A DNA stretch of 64,000 nucleotides from Mycoplasmopsis alligatoris A21JP2 (GTDB lineage: Bacteria; Bacillota_I; Bacilli_A; Mycoplasmatales; Metamycoplasmataceae), in contig NZ_ADNC01000002.1 in NCBI RefSeq assembly GCF_000178375.1, positions 41,065 through 105,064 on the forward strand, written 5' to 3'. A program made the position numbers and the translations under genes. Every line of letters starts with the position of its first letter. The first letter of the stretch is position 1. Positions 21,789 through 31,455 of this stretch are shown here, piece by piece. Under the pieces are notes generated by a model. That model searched no databases. It saw only the letters and a list, made by a program, of their open reading frames with translations, and was not told the DNA's origin.

Positions 21789-21832
21789 TTTAGTATTATA
21801 ATAAAAAAACAAAAATATCAAACTAATAACAT

Positions 21833-21887
21833 AGTTATTAAGGGTATTTTTGATTTTTAAATAGTTAAGTAAATTTTACTTAATAAC
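21833..21887. repeat. Nested palindromes upstream of the FMN-riboswitch promoter
   Basis: TTAAGTAAA/TTTACTTAA form a 19-base palindrome with one central base (21865-21883), and GTTATTAAG (21833-21841) is the inverse of CTTAATAAC (21879-21887). The site lies between divergent promoters for pncB and the lipoprotein at 22078. It may be an operator; no regulator is identified. Confidence 0.4.
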
Positions 21888-22036
21888 CTTAAATATAGAA
21901 GTATTTGTAAAATGTATGATGTTTTTTAATGAAAAATCTCAAATATAATCAAATTGGTGCAAATAATTTACTTTTTTAGCTATAAATAAGTAACAAAAAA
22001 TTTAAAAATTGTATTGAATTTTTATAAATCTTCTTA

Positions 22037-22042
22037 TATAAT
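22037..22042 (+). promoter_or_regulatory. -10 box of the lipoprotein gene at 22078
   Basis: TATAAT 35 bases before the ATG, with an AAGGAA ribosome site between. Confidence 0.5.
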
Positions 22043-22077
22043 AGTTAAATCCGTTTATAAAAGAATAAAGGAATATT

Positions 22078-23271
22078 ATGAAAAAGAATATTAAATTAAT
22101 TACTTTTATTAGTGCAGCGACTATAATTAGTCCATTAATTGCTATTTCATGTAATAAAAGTCAAAATAAAGATTCAGTAAATGAAGAATTAAACAAGGTC
22201 ATAGTATCTTATCAAGATTCTAGTCGATATGCATTAGAAGAATCAAAAGAAGATAAGCTTGAATTTTCAGGTTTTGATTCTTCAAAATATCAAATTAAAG
22301 TTGTTAAAACAGAAATTAATAAAAACAAAAAAAGTTATGATGTTACTTTAAAACTTATTAGTTTAAATAAAGATAATAAAGCTGAAAGTGTTGAAAAAAC
22401 TTTTTCAATAACAAATTTTATGACAAAAGAAAGCGTTATTGAAAACTTTAAAACAATTTTTGTTAATGATTTTAAAGAAAATTTAATCAAATCATTAAGC
22501 TTAATAAAATTTGCTGTTGATGATAAAGAACAAAGTAAGGCAAGTGCTTTAGCTAAAAGTTTAAATGAAAAATTACAACCAGTAATTAAAACAATTACAG
22601 ATCATCAATTTGCCACATTAAGTAAAATAAATATTGCATACACTGAATTAAATGCAAGTCAAGTTGAATCGATAGCTTCGATTATTAATCGTATGATTAA
22701 ACCTAATGCTGAAGTAATAACAGAAATTTTAATGCAAGTTGTTAAAGATTTTACCAAACAATCTCCAGTTAAATATCAAAATGGAAAAAAAGCAATCGAA
22801 GCTAAAATAACTAACGAGTTGTTTTCTAAATTAACAACAAATGTTTCAGAATCATTGTTACCTATAGGAGATGAAACTAAAGATTTAATTAAAGATATTT
22901 TAGACTCACTAAGTACAAAAAATGACATTAAAATAATTCCAAATTACGAGAGAATAAGTACTGAATTAACCGGCTTATATCAAAAAGAAATTTTTAAAGA
23001 AATCGCTAATAAAATTAAAGATGTCAAATTAATTGCAGCTGATAAATATAATGAATCATTAGCAATGTTATACAATTCATTTTTAAGTGCTTTTGATGAT
23101 AGCTTAGATGCAAAATTAAAAATACTTATAAAAGACGAAAAAGACTTGAACATAGTTAAAAAAGAACTTAAATTAAAGCTTACAGTTATTTTAGAACAAG
23201 TAAAAATGACTGCAACTGTTTTAAATAATACTTTTGAAAAATTTGCTATAGCTTTAGAAACAATGAAATAA
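22078..23271 (+). CDS. Lipoprotein of unknown function (397 residues)
   Basis: The N-terminal signal MKKNIKLITFISAATII ends in lipobox AISC. The mature part is acidic/basic and helical, with Lys, Glu, Asn and Ser dominating, and contains no TGA codon. An early stretch (FSGFDSSKYQIKVVKTEI) looks like a small beta domain and the remainder like long helices. I recognise no family. The gene stands alone between a promoter at 22037 and a bidirectional terminator. Confidence 0.75.
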   Translation: MKKNIKLITFISAATIISPLIAISCNKSQNKDSVNEELNKVIVSYQDSSRYALEESKEDKLEFSGFDSSKYQIKVVKTEINKNKKSYDVTLKLISLNKDNKAESVEKTFSITNFMTKESVIENFKTIFVNDFKENLIKSLSLIKFAVDDKEQSKASALAKSLNEKLQPVIKTITDHQFATLSKINIAYTELNASQVESIASIINRMIKPNAEVITEILMQVVKDFTKQSPVKYQNGKKAIEAKITNELFSKLTTNVSESLLPIGDETKDLIKDILDSLSTKNDIKIIPNYERISTELTGLYQKEIFKEIANKIKDVKLIAADKYNESLAMLYNSFLSAFDDSLDAKLKILIKDEKDLNIVKKELKLKLTVILEQVKMTATVLNNTFEKFAIALETMK

Positions 23272-23282
23272 AAATAAAAAAA

Positions 23283-23311
23283 ATTAAGAGCTTTAAACTC
23301 TTAATTTTTTT
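23283..23311. terminator. Bidirectional terminator between the lipoprotein gene and rpsR
   Basis: Arms ATTAAGAG/CTCTTAAT with a 7-base loop, T run on the plus strand and A run on the other side. Confidence 0.7.
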
Positions 23312-23322
23312 AATAATTATAA

Positions 23323-23580
23323 TTATTTAGATGTACGAACACGTGTTACTGTGTAAGGCATAAAAGCAATTTGTCTTGCTCTTTTAATAGCGGTTGAAAC
23401 TTTTCTTTGGTGTTTAGCACATGCACCTGAATTTGCTTTAGGTTTAATTTGACCTGTTGCATTAACATATCTTTTTAATGTTTCTACATCTTTATAATCG
23501 ATGTATAAAACACTATTTTCACAAAATTCACATACTCTCTTTTTGAATGGAAAACCTTTTTTCTTTTTAATAAATGCCAT
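23323..23580 (-). CDS. rpsR: 30S ribosomal protein S18
   Basis: 85 residues with the S18 core: KKRVCEFCENSV, IDYKDVETLKRYV, TGQIKPKANSGACAKHQRKVSTAIKRARQIAFMPY. It binds 16S rRNA as a pair with S6. Third gene of rpsF-ssb-rpsR, 24 bases after ssb, with ribosome site AAAGGAT. Confidence 0.95.
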   Translation of the reverse strand: MAFIKKKKGFPFKKRVCEFCENSVLYIDYKDVETLKRYVNATGQIKPKANSGACAKHQRKVSTAIKRARQIAFMPYTVTRVRTSK

Positions 23581-23604
23581 TGTTAATATCCTTTCGTAAA
23601 GCGA

Positions 23605-24129
23605 TTAGTCAAGTTCATCAAATTGAACTTGAAAATCACCTTCTGATTTACTACCAAATTCGTTTTTATTTTTTGATTCATATGAATTTCCAAATCCGAA
23701 TTCTGGTTTTTTATTTTGATTAAACGAGTTATTTGAATTAAAGTTATTGTTAAAATTTCCAGAAAAATTATTTTTATTAAATTCACCATGAGCTGCATTA
23801 CGTGCTTCTACAACGGCTTTTGATTCTAATAAATTAATATTTTCTATAGTTACTTCATAATTTCTTAACATTTTTCCATCAGGCCCTTCATATGAACTTG
23901 ATGTAAATGAACCTTCAATTGAAATTAAAGCTCCTTTTTTTACGTAGTTTCCTATAAAAGTTGCAGTTGCTCTTCAAGCAACCATTGGAATAAAATCAGC
24001 ATTTTCTTTTGCTGTGTTTGAATTTCTTCTTGAAACAGCTAAAGTTAATCTAGCATATGCTATCCCACTTGGAGTTTGATTAAATCTTATATCTGAAGCG
24101 ACTCTTCCTATTAAAATAACTTTATTCAT
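23605..24129 (-). CDS. ssb: Single-stranded DNA-binding protein
   Basis: 174 residues. The N-terminal OB fold begins MNKVILIGRVASDIRF, with YARLTLAVSRR, FIPMVAWRATATF (normally W/K at this core) and KGALISIEGSF. A Gly/Asn/Phe-rich linker follows (~120-165), and a short acidic tail ends FDELD rather than the common DDDIPF. It protects single strands during replication and repair. Central gene of the rpsF-ssb-rpsR operon; the canonical order supports the call. Confidence 0.93.
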
Positions 24130-24141
24130 TTTCCCTCTTTA

Positions 24142-24642
24142 CTATTTACTTTCTGGAGTTTTAACAGTTCTTCTTACTCTTGGTTTTTCTTCTGAAGATT
24201 CTGAAGTCTTTTTAACAAATTTTCTTGCTTTAGGAGCTTCTGAACCTTCTTGAGTTGTTTTAGATCTAGGAGTATATTCTCTTTTTTCTGATCTATCTTC
24301 TCTGTTTGTGTATGATTTTGCGAAAGTTTTTCTAGGTGCAGGTTTTTTGTTTTTAGAAACATTTAAACCTTTTTCTGAATCTAAATTAACTACTAAATTT
24401 CTTCAAACAGTTTTTAAAATGTTTGCTTTTCTTGTAAATTCTGCAATTAATTCAGTTTGTGCTTCAACTTCTGCTAAAAAGAAGTGAGCGTGTTTTGATT
24501 TGTTAATCTCGTAAGCTAATTCAGTTTTTTCTAGCTTTTGAGCTTTTTTAACTCCTTTACCAAAAACTTCATTTAACAGTTTTGTTGCAACTGTTTCTTC
24601 AGCTTTAGGATCAAGAATTAAAACGATTTCATATTTTGCCAT
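24142..24642 (-). CDS. rpsF: 30S ribosomal protein S6 with long C-terminal tail
   Basis: 166 residues; ordinary S6 has about 95. The start at 24642 follows GGAGGAAATG; an in-frame codon upstream lacks a site. Residues 1-~95 are S6 (MAKYEIVLILDP, KTELAYEINKSKHAHF). After an in-frame TGA (Trp) comes a 70-residue Lys/Arg/Ser/Glu-rich tail. Such tails occur in several mycoplasma ribosomal proteins and are probably disordered. First gene of rpsF-ssb-rpsR, behind a structured leader (24643-24696). Confidence 0.93.
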
Positions 24643-24708
24643 CATTTCCTCCTTATGGACTTTGGGCTTACTAGCCAAGGAGTATCTTAATACTCATTTG
24701 CTATTATA
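24643..24708 (-). promoter_or_regulatory. rpsF: rpsF promoter and structured leader (candidate S6:S18 autoregulatory RNA)
   Basis: A minus-strand TATAAT lies at 24708-24703. The ~50-base leader holds two hairpins: GAGTAT/ATACTC (24695-24680) and an interrupted stem with core GGCT/AGCC (24679-24660) just before the GGAGG site. Leaders that bind S6:S18 through a bulged stem are known in many bacteria. The match here is structural guesswork only. Confidence 0.35.
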
Positions 24709-25001
24709 TAGTAAAAGTTATTATTTCTTTAAATATTTATAAGTAATTTATTTTTTTATATGTCCCAATATTTTTTTAACATTATAAATTTCTTTATTTG
24801 CCTTATTTAAAGCTAAAAAAATATTAATTTAGTTAAAAAATTATACACATTCATAGGATAAATAATTAAAATAAAATCATTTTGTTTTTTACATTTACGC
24901 AAAACGTATGTAAAAAAATAATTATTAAGAGTAATTTTACAATCTTGTAATATATTAAAAAAATTTAATATAATATTTTAGATATAAATCGAGGTTAAAA
25001 A
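24709..25001 (+). promoter_or_regulatory. Gene-free stretch with inverted repeat and promoter of the lipoprotein at 25002
   Basis: This very AT-rich spacer contains an interrupted inverted repeat at 24889-24914 (TTTACATTTACG/CGTATGTAAA) and a TATAAT at 24969-24974, 28 bases before the downstream ATG. The ribosome site is GAGG. Nothing protein-coding was seen. Confidence 0.45.
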
Positions 25002-26765
25002 ATGAAAAAAAATATAAAAAAATTGATGTTATTAGGAGCGCTAGGACTGAGTAGTTTGTCATTAATTTCTTGCAAAAGTCAGGCTATAACCGCAGACAAA
25101 AAATTAGACCAATTACGCTATTTTAAAGATGAAAAAATAATTTCTAATAACTATGATGCGTATTATCAAGAAATATTAGATTCAGCAACTAATGATGTTC
25201 CTACTGTTTTTTTAAGTAGAAATGCATCACAAGTTTATTTGAGTATTTTTATGAACATGATTGCACAGTTAGAAATGACAAAAGGAACAAACATAGAAAA
25301 ATTAGAAAACAATGGAATATTGCTTTTAATTGACCAAAATGTCTATAATTATGCTAATAAAGAAAAACAAAGATTTGATTTTTCAAATTTACTTAATGAA
25401 AATAAAAAATTAATTATTCAAAATAATTTAAATCAAATTGATATGAGTCTTGACATGCCATATGAAAGATTTTTTGAAGACAATAAATCAAAAACGTCTG
25501 TTGAACAATTAAGTTTATATTTAAAAAGATGATTAAATAAGAATCCTGAGCAAAAATTTGACTTTTATATTCCTGATTTATCTTGAATAGAGTCAAATAA
25601 GGATACTAAGTTGTGGAAATTTATTGCACAACATGCAAATAAATTAATTTTTATAAGCGATGGTAATGCTTTAGGTTATAGTGACTTTTTAAATCAAATT
25701 AATAGCAATTATGACTCGTTAGCTGAATCAATTAATCCTATAGTAGAGGCAAATTCGTTCAAAGATGATTTAATAAAAAGATTTAAAATTCTTAGTCTAG
25801 ATTCAAATTTACCTGAATGACTTAAAAATATTAAATTAAATAACAAAATAAGATTATATTCTTCAACTAGTTTTAGTTCTAAAAAAGATAATGTAGTAAA
25901 AATTGAAAACTCACCATTAGATTTTTATAAAGTAGATGAAGATTTAAATTTAAAAGGAAAATTGATAAAACTACAGAAACAAGTAACTGGATTACAAATA
26001 GATAACTTTAATTCCTTAATTACACACAATAAAGACAAATTTGACAAAACAAAGAAAAATATTATATGATCTGGTTCGTCTCTTTTTATACACAAGGATA
26101 CTAAAACTAGAGAGGTGTTAAGATTTAAAGATTTACCTTTTGCACACTATGAGCTTAAAAAAGTTGTTGAAGGATTTTTAGTCAAATATCCACAGAGTGA
26201 ATATAACTGAATTTTTAAATTACACCCATATTTTAAAGATATTGAAGAAACTTTAACTTACATTAACACAATTGCTCCAGGAGTAACTAGTCCAATTGTT
26301 TTAAAATCAGATGTAAGCTTTGAAAACATTTTATTATTTGAAGCAAATGAATTAAGAAATGGAAAAGAATCAAGTTTATTTTGAAAAGAAGATTTTGAAT
26401 CATATAACACTAGCCCTAGAACAACATTGATAGGTGCACAACCATCAAGTACCGTTTTAGTATCAATGTTACACTTAATAAGTTCAACTTTAGGAATTTC
26501 TTTAAATCAAGCTACAAAATTTGTTAATCCAGAAAACTTTCCAGTTCCTTCTTCTTATCATACAGTTAAAAGAGATACTAAGTATGAAAACCCTGAACTA
26601 GCTTACGAATTAAACATAGCTGCTTTAAACAAAATATATGAACCATACATAAAAGATGAATCATTCCCTCCATTAATTTATTTCAAACCTGCAAATAAAT
26701 TTATAGAAAAATATTTAAATTTTGAAGAGTCTCATAATCCATTTTTAGAACTTTATGGTGACTAA
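25002..26765 (+). CDS. Lipoprotein resembling GT80 sialyltransferases
   Basis: 587 residues. The signal ends in lipobox LISC. The mature part shows, in order, VFLSRNASQVYLSIFMNM, LIFISDGNALGYSDF (~215-228), a proline/tyrosine-rich centre (LPFAHYELKKVVEG), WIFKLHPYF (His408) and GAQPSSTVLVSMLHL (Ser482-Ser483). Family GT80 sialyltransferases have a D/E-D/E-G loop, a K-x-H-P motif that contacts the CMP donor, and a Ser-Ser motif, in this order and similar spacing. The first motif is SDG here, so the catalytic acidic residue may be missing. Fold similarity is my inference from motifs; enzymatic activity is unproven. It is surface-anchored, with five or more TGA Trp codons. Confidence 0.5.
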
Positions 26766-26835
26766 AAATAAAGCAAAATAAAAATTATTTTTTTAAAATA
26801 GTTAAAAAAAATATCTTTTAACTAACCATTAAAAC

Positions 26836-26888
26836 AAAATCACACAATTTATTAATTTGTATAAAAATTAATCAAGTGTGATTTTATT
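26836..26888 (+). terminator. Probable terminator in the 338-base gap before topA
   Basis: Perfect 10-bp arms AAAATCACAC/GTGTGATTTT separated by a 30-base loop, then a short T run. The rest of 26766-27103 is AT-rich and holds only the topA promoter. Confidence 0.5.
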
Positions 26889-27081
26889 GTTTAAATTATT
26901 AATATTAATTAAAATTCTATTTATATTTTGAATTAATATCTTTTTTTCACATAAATAATGATATTTTTCTAAAAAAATCTTTTTTATTTAAATATGTTTA
27001 AATCAAACAAAACGACTTAACACATTATTATATATAAATAATAGGTTAATTTCCACTTAAAATTTATTTATAAGAAATTTA

Positions 27082-27087
27082 TATAAT
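27082..27087 (+). promoter_or_regulatory. topA: topA -10 box, very short leader
   Basis: TATAAT ends 16 bases before the topA ATG, so the transcript should carry only about ten leader bases, with no recognisable ribosome site. Confidence 0.5.
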
Positions 27088-27103
27088 GTGATAAATTTAA
27101 GTT

Positions 27104-28972
27104 ATGAGCAAATTTTTAGTTATTGTTGAGTCACCAAACAAAGTGGCTACTATTCAAAAATATTTAGGAAATGATTACAATGTTGTAGCAAGTGTAGGGC
27201 ATATTGCAAAAATGAAAACAACTGGTTTATATGGTTTAGGTATTGATTTTGAAAGTTGAGAACCTCTTTATACCATTGAAACTGGAAAAAAAGATGTTGT
27301 AAAAAAACTTAAAGAACTAAGCAAAGATGCTGAAAAAATCTACATTGCAACCGACCCGGACCGTGAAGGTGAAGCAATTGGTGATCATTTAGTTGAGTAT
27401 TTAAAAATAGATGATAAATATGAACGTATTAAATACAATGAAATTACTAAAGAAGCGATTTTAAATGCGCTTGCAAAACCATCTAAAGTCGATGTTGATT
27501 TAGTAGATGCACAAAAAGCAAGAAGAATGTTAGATAGAATTATTGGCTTTAGACTTAGTCAATTAATGAAAAGAAAAATGTCAAATACGCCAACAAATCC
27601 TAGTGCTGGCCGTGTTCAATCAATAGCTTTAAAATTAGTTACAGATCGTGAAAAAGAAATACAGGCTTTTATTCCAGAAGAATTTTACCGTTTAGCAGCG
27701 CAATTAGATGCTAATTTAACTGCAAACTACGTTAATATGGAATTTAATAGCGATAAAAGAGACTGAATTTTACCAAGTAAAATTGAAGAATTTAAAAAGT
27801 TTTTTGAAAACAAAAATAATCAATTTTTAGTAGTAAATAATATAGAACAAAAAGATAAAAAAATTGGTGCAGTAACACCTTTTAAACAAGCTATTTTATA
27901 TAAAAGAAGTCCTTATAACTCATCAACAACTCAATCAGCAGCACAAAAATTATATGAAGGTTATGGTGATGGTGGATTAATCTCATATCCACGTACCGAT
28001 AGCACAAGATTAAGTCAAACTTTTATTGATAATGCAAAAAAATATATTGAAAAAGTTTATGGAAAAGAATATGTTGCAGGTGATGTTAAAGGATTTTCAG
28101 GTGACCAAGATGCCCATGAAGCTATTAGACCTACTGATTTATCTTTAAGTCCAGAAAAAGCAAAAGAAAAATATCCTGAAATGAATAATTACGAATTAAA
28201 TGTTTATAAAACTATTTATATTAATACCTTACAAGCATTAATGTCTCAACCAATAAGAACTATTAAATCTTATACATTCAATAATCAAGAGCACATTTTT
28301 AAAATGTCATTTTCAAAAGTAAAATTTAAAGGATACTACATAATAAATAACGATTATGAAGAAACTTTAAATGACCCAAATTATGAATTAAACCAAAAAG
28401 TTGATGTAAAAGAATTTAATTTTACTCAACACTTTACAAAACCTAGACCAAGATATACAGAAGGATCACTAATCGAAGCATTAGATGAAATAAAAGTTGG
28501 TCGTCCTTCTACATTTGCTACTACAGTTAAAATTTTAAAAGATCGTCAATACGTTACAAATGAAGGTTCATCTCTTGTTCCTACTGAATTTGGAACAATT
28601 GTTTTAGATAAATTAATTACTTCATTTTCTACAATAATAAATGAAACCTATACAGCTATAGTTGAAGAACAATTAGATTTAATAGCTGAAAGTAAATTAG
28701 CAAAAAATCCTGTTATGCAAGATTTCTGAAACCGTTTTGATCAAACTCTAAATGAAGCAGCAAATACAATGGAACGAACTACTTTAGTCCCAGTTTATTT
28801 AGAGGAACCATGTCCAGAAGATGAAGCGCAATTAATAATTAGAACCAATAAAAAAGGTCAACAATTTGCTGGATGTACCAACTTTCCTAGATGTCGTTTT
28901 ACACAAAGTGTTGAGCAACCAAAATCAAGTTCATACAAGAAAAAATCAGAAAAACAAAATACTGAAGAATAA
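27104..28972 (+). CDS. topA: DNA topoisomerase I
   Basis: 622 residues. The Toprim domain has [18 protein letters not shown] and [15 protein letters not shown] (metal site). The core has [22 protein letters not shown] and [12 protein letters not shown], and the active-site Tyr lies in SYPRTDSTR (~295). The C-terminus keeps one zinc-ribbon-like module with CPED and CTNFPRC, so only three of four usual Cys remain. It relaxes negative supercoils. TGA Trp codons split the frame. There is no Shine-Dalgarno site before the ATG. Confidence 0.95.
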
Positions 28973-28994
28973 ATATGCTTTGGCATATTTTTAT
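28971..28994 (+). terminator. Terminator after topA
   Basis: Arms AAATATGC/GCATATTT starting at the stop codon and followed by T. Confidence 0.6.
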
Positions 28995-29023
28995 TTATTT
29001 TGTAAGTAATTTTTATTATTTAA

Positions 29024-29029
29024 TAAAAT
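29024..29029 (+). promoter_or_regulatory. dinB: -10 box for leaderless dinB
   Basis: TAAAAT seven bases before the ATG; transcription would start at or next to the start codon. No ribosome site is present. Confidence 0.45.
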
Positions 29030-29036
29030 ATAAATA

Positions 29037-30281
29037 ATGTCTTATAATCATAAAATTATTTTTCATGTTGACTTTGATTCGTATTTTGTAAGCGCAGCTA
29101 GAACACTAAGACCGGAACTAAAAAATAAACCAGTTGCTATTGGAAAAAAACATTCAGGAGCTATTGCTACATCGATAAGTTATGAGTTAAAAAACTTAAA
29201 GTTTAAACCAGGTGATTCAATTTGAAAAATTAAACAAACAGTCCCTAATTTAGTAGTAGTTGAACCTCATTTTGAACTATATACTTTTTTATCATCCAAA
29301 ATTTTTGATTATTTACATAATAGATACTCAAAAATAATTGAAATAGTTTCAATCGATGAATGTTTTATAGATGTTACAAATATTGCTAGTTCATACCAAA
29401 AAGCCTATGATATTGCTAAAAAAATACAAAATGATGTTTTAAATTTATTTAAAATACCTTTAACAATTGGTATTTCATATAATAAATTTTTGGCAAAAAT
29501 GACAACCAATATCAATAAACCTTTTGGAATTGGAATAACTACTAAAGAGCAAATCGCTGAACATTTTTACCATTTAAAACTAGAAAAATTTTATGGTATA
29601 GGCTCATCAACGGCACAAAAACTTGAAAAAATAGGACTTAAAACAATTGGTGATTTAGCAACTAAAGAATCTAATTCTTTTTTAATTAACGATACTCTTG
29701 GAATTGTTGGAAAAGACTTAATTATAGAAGCAAAAGGACTAGGTTCTGATCATGTTAAAACAGAAAATAATGATTTGAAATCTATTGGAAATTCTCTAAC
29801 ATTTGAATCATTTGAGCTTGATACTAGAGAAGATATTTTTGCCATATTAAAATCCTTAATTTTAAAAGTTAGCACTAGAGCAGATAACCGAAATTTAGTA
29901 GGAAATGTAGTAACTTTACTAATTAGAAAAAAAGGACGAGGATGAAACAACAAACAAGTAAAACTTGAAAGTTACATAAACAAATATAAAGAAATTTTAG
30001 AAGTTGCTAATTTAATATTTAATAAAGTTTATAATGAAGAAAAAATTATTGGCATTGGAATTAAACTAAGTAATTTAATTAATTATTTTGATTTGTATAA
30101 AAAAACTAATTTATTTACAAGTTTAAAAAAAGAAAATAAAATAGAAAAAATAATTGACCAAGTTAACTATAAAACAGGCAAAAAAAGTGTATTTACGCTG
30201 TATGAATACAAAAAAAACAAAATTAAAGATCACTCACAGAGTAAATTTTTACTAGAAGATACAATTTTTAAAAAACATTAA
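29037..30281 (+). CDS. dinB: DNA polymerase IV (Y family)
   Basis: 414 residues. HVDFDSYFVSAARTL carries the first metal Asp, SIDECFIDVT the catalytic Asp-Glu pair, and ISYNKFLAKMTTNINKP follows. A helix-hairpin-helix thumb (FYGIGSSTAQKLEKIGLKTIGDL) and the little-finger domain come next. The C-terminus is Lys-rich. It copies past DNA lesions. The ATG has no ribosome site and lies just after a -10-like TAAAAT. Confidence 0.92.
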
Positions 30282-30364
30282 TTTTTAAAACATTACTATG
30301 TAATGAAAAATATAAGATAAAATTTATAATAATTATTATTTTGAAGTAATATGAAAGAAGGAAT

Positions 30365-31453
30365 ATGAAAATAGCTATTTTCGGTGGATCATTTGATCCT
30401 ATTCATAAAGGTCATACAAAAATTGCTAATTGAGCAATTAAGGAATTAAATTTAGATACATTATTTTTTGTTCCAGCTTATAAATCCCCTTTTAAAACTA
30501 AAAAAAGAATGGTTGATAATCAAGACCGTTTGAACATGCTTAAACTGGTCTTGCCTGAAAAATGTCAAATTAGTGAATTTGAAATGAAAAGGGGTGGTGT
30601 TAGTTATTCGATTGATACTATTAAATATTTTAAAAACAAATATCCAAATGATGAAATATTCTTACTGGTAGGAAGCGATAATTTACCAAAATTAAATAAA
30701 TGAAAAGATATTGAGCAAATAAGTCAATTAGTAAAAATAGTTGCTTTTAAAAGATCTAAAAATGTAAATAAATTAAATTTAAAAAAATACAACGGTATGT
30801 TACTTAAAAATCCTCTTTTTAACTATTCTTCAACTGAATTTAAAAAAGGTTACTTAGATATTTGTGAACCAGAAGTAGTTTCTTATATTGGTAAAAGATT
30901 CCTTTATGCACATGATTTAATTTTTAATATGCTAAGTGCTAAAAGAGCTAAACATTCAGATGCTGCTGCTAGATTTGCTGCACAAGTTGCTAAAGCAAAT
31001 AATTTAGATGCTAAAAAATCTTATTATGCAGCTTTATTTCATGATATAGCAAAAGAATGAACCAAAGAGTCATTTGAAAATTTTTTAAGAAATTTTTATG
31101 AGGATATTAGCAAAATAAAACCTCATGAATATCACCAATTATGTGGATCGCTATGAATCCAAAACATCTATAAAATAGATGACAATGAAATTATTAATGC
31201 TATAAAATACCACACAACTACAAATGTTTATGAACAAAAACAAGCAACATGACTAGAAAAAGTAGTTTATATAGCAGATAAATTATGTGAAGGAAGAAAA
31301 TTTCCTGGAATACAAAAAATAAGAGAAATTGCCATAAGTGACTATGAAAAAGGATTTAAAGAAATTTTAAAGTTAACTTATGAACACGAAAAATCTAAAG
31401 GAACTAATTTTAGTCAACAACAAGAAAATATATATAAATTAAACTTAGGATAA
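30365..31453 (+). CDS. nadD: Nicotinate-nucleotide adenylyltransferase fused to an HD-domain (YqeK-like) protein
   Basis: 362 residues; ATG preceded by GAAGGA. Residues 1-~190 are NadD with IFGGSFDPIHKGH (nucleotide-binding HxGH-like), LVGSDN and a FNYSSTEF motif. Residues ~195-360 are an HD phosphohydrolase with HSDAAARFAAQVA, ALFHDIAKEW, KYHTTT and VVYIADKLCEGR, similar to YqeK (diadenosine tetraphosphate hydrolase). These are separate neighbouring genes in Bacillus; the fusion is common in mycoplasmas. It converts nicotinate mononucleotide (the PncB product) to the adenine dinucleotide. It ends 2 bases before the pseudouridine synthase gene. Confidence 0.93.
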
Positions 31454-31455
31454 AC

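Noticed and set aside
23583..23798. 71-residue frame over the ssb 3' end
   Set aside because: Alternative frame of ssb; the rpsF-ssb-rpsR order and SSB homology explain the region.
24174..24362. 62-residue frame inside rpsF
   Set aside because: Different frame of the Lys/Glu-rich S6 tail, which continues in frame through a TGA Trp codon.
30291..30305. Short hairpin CATTAC/GTAATG between dinB and nadD
   Set aside because: Weak 6-bp stem with no T run; not supported as a terminator or operator.
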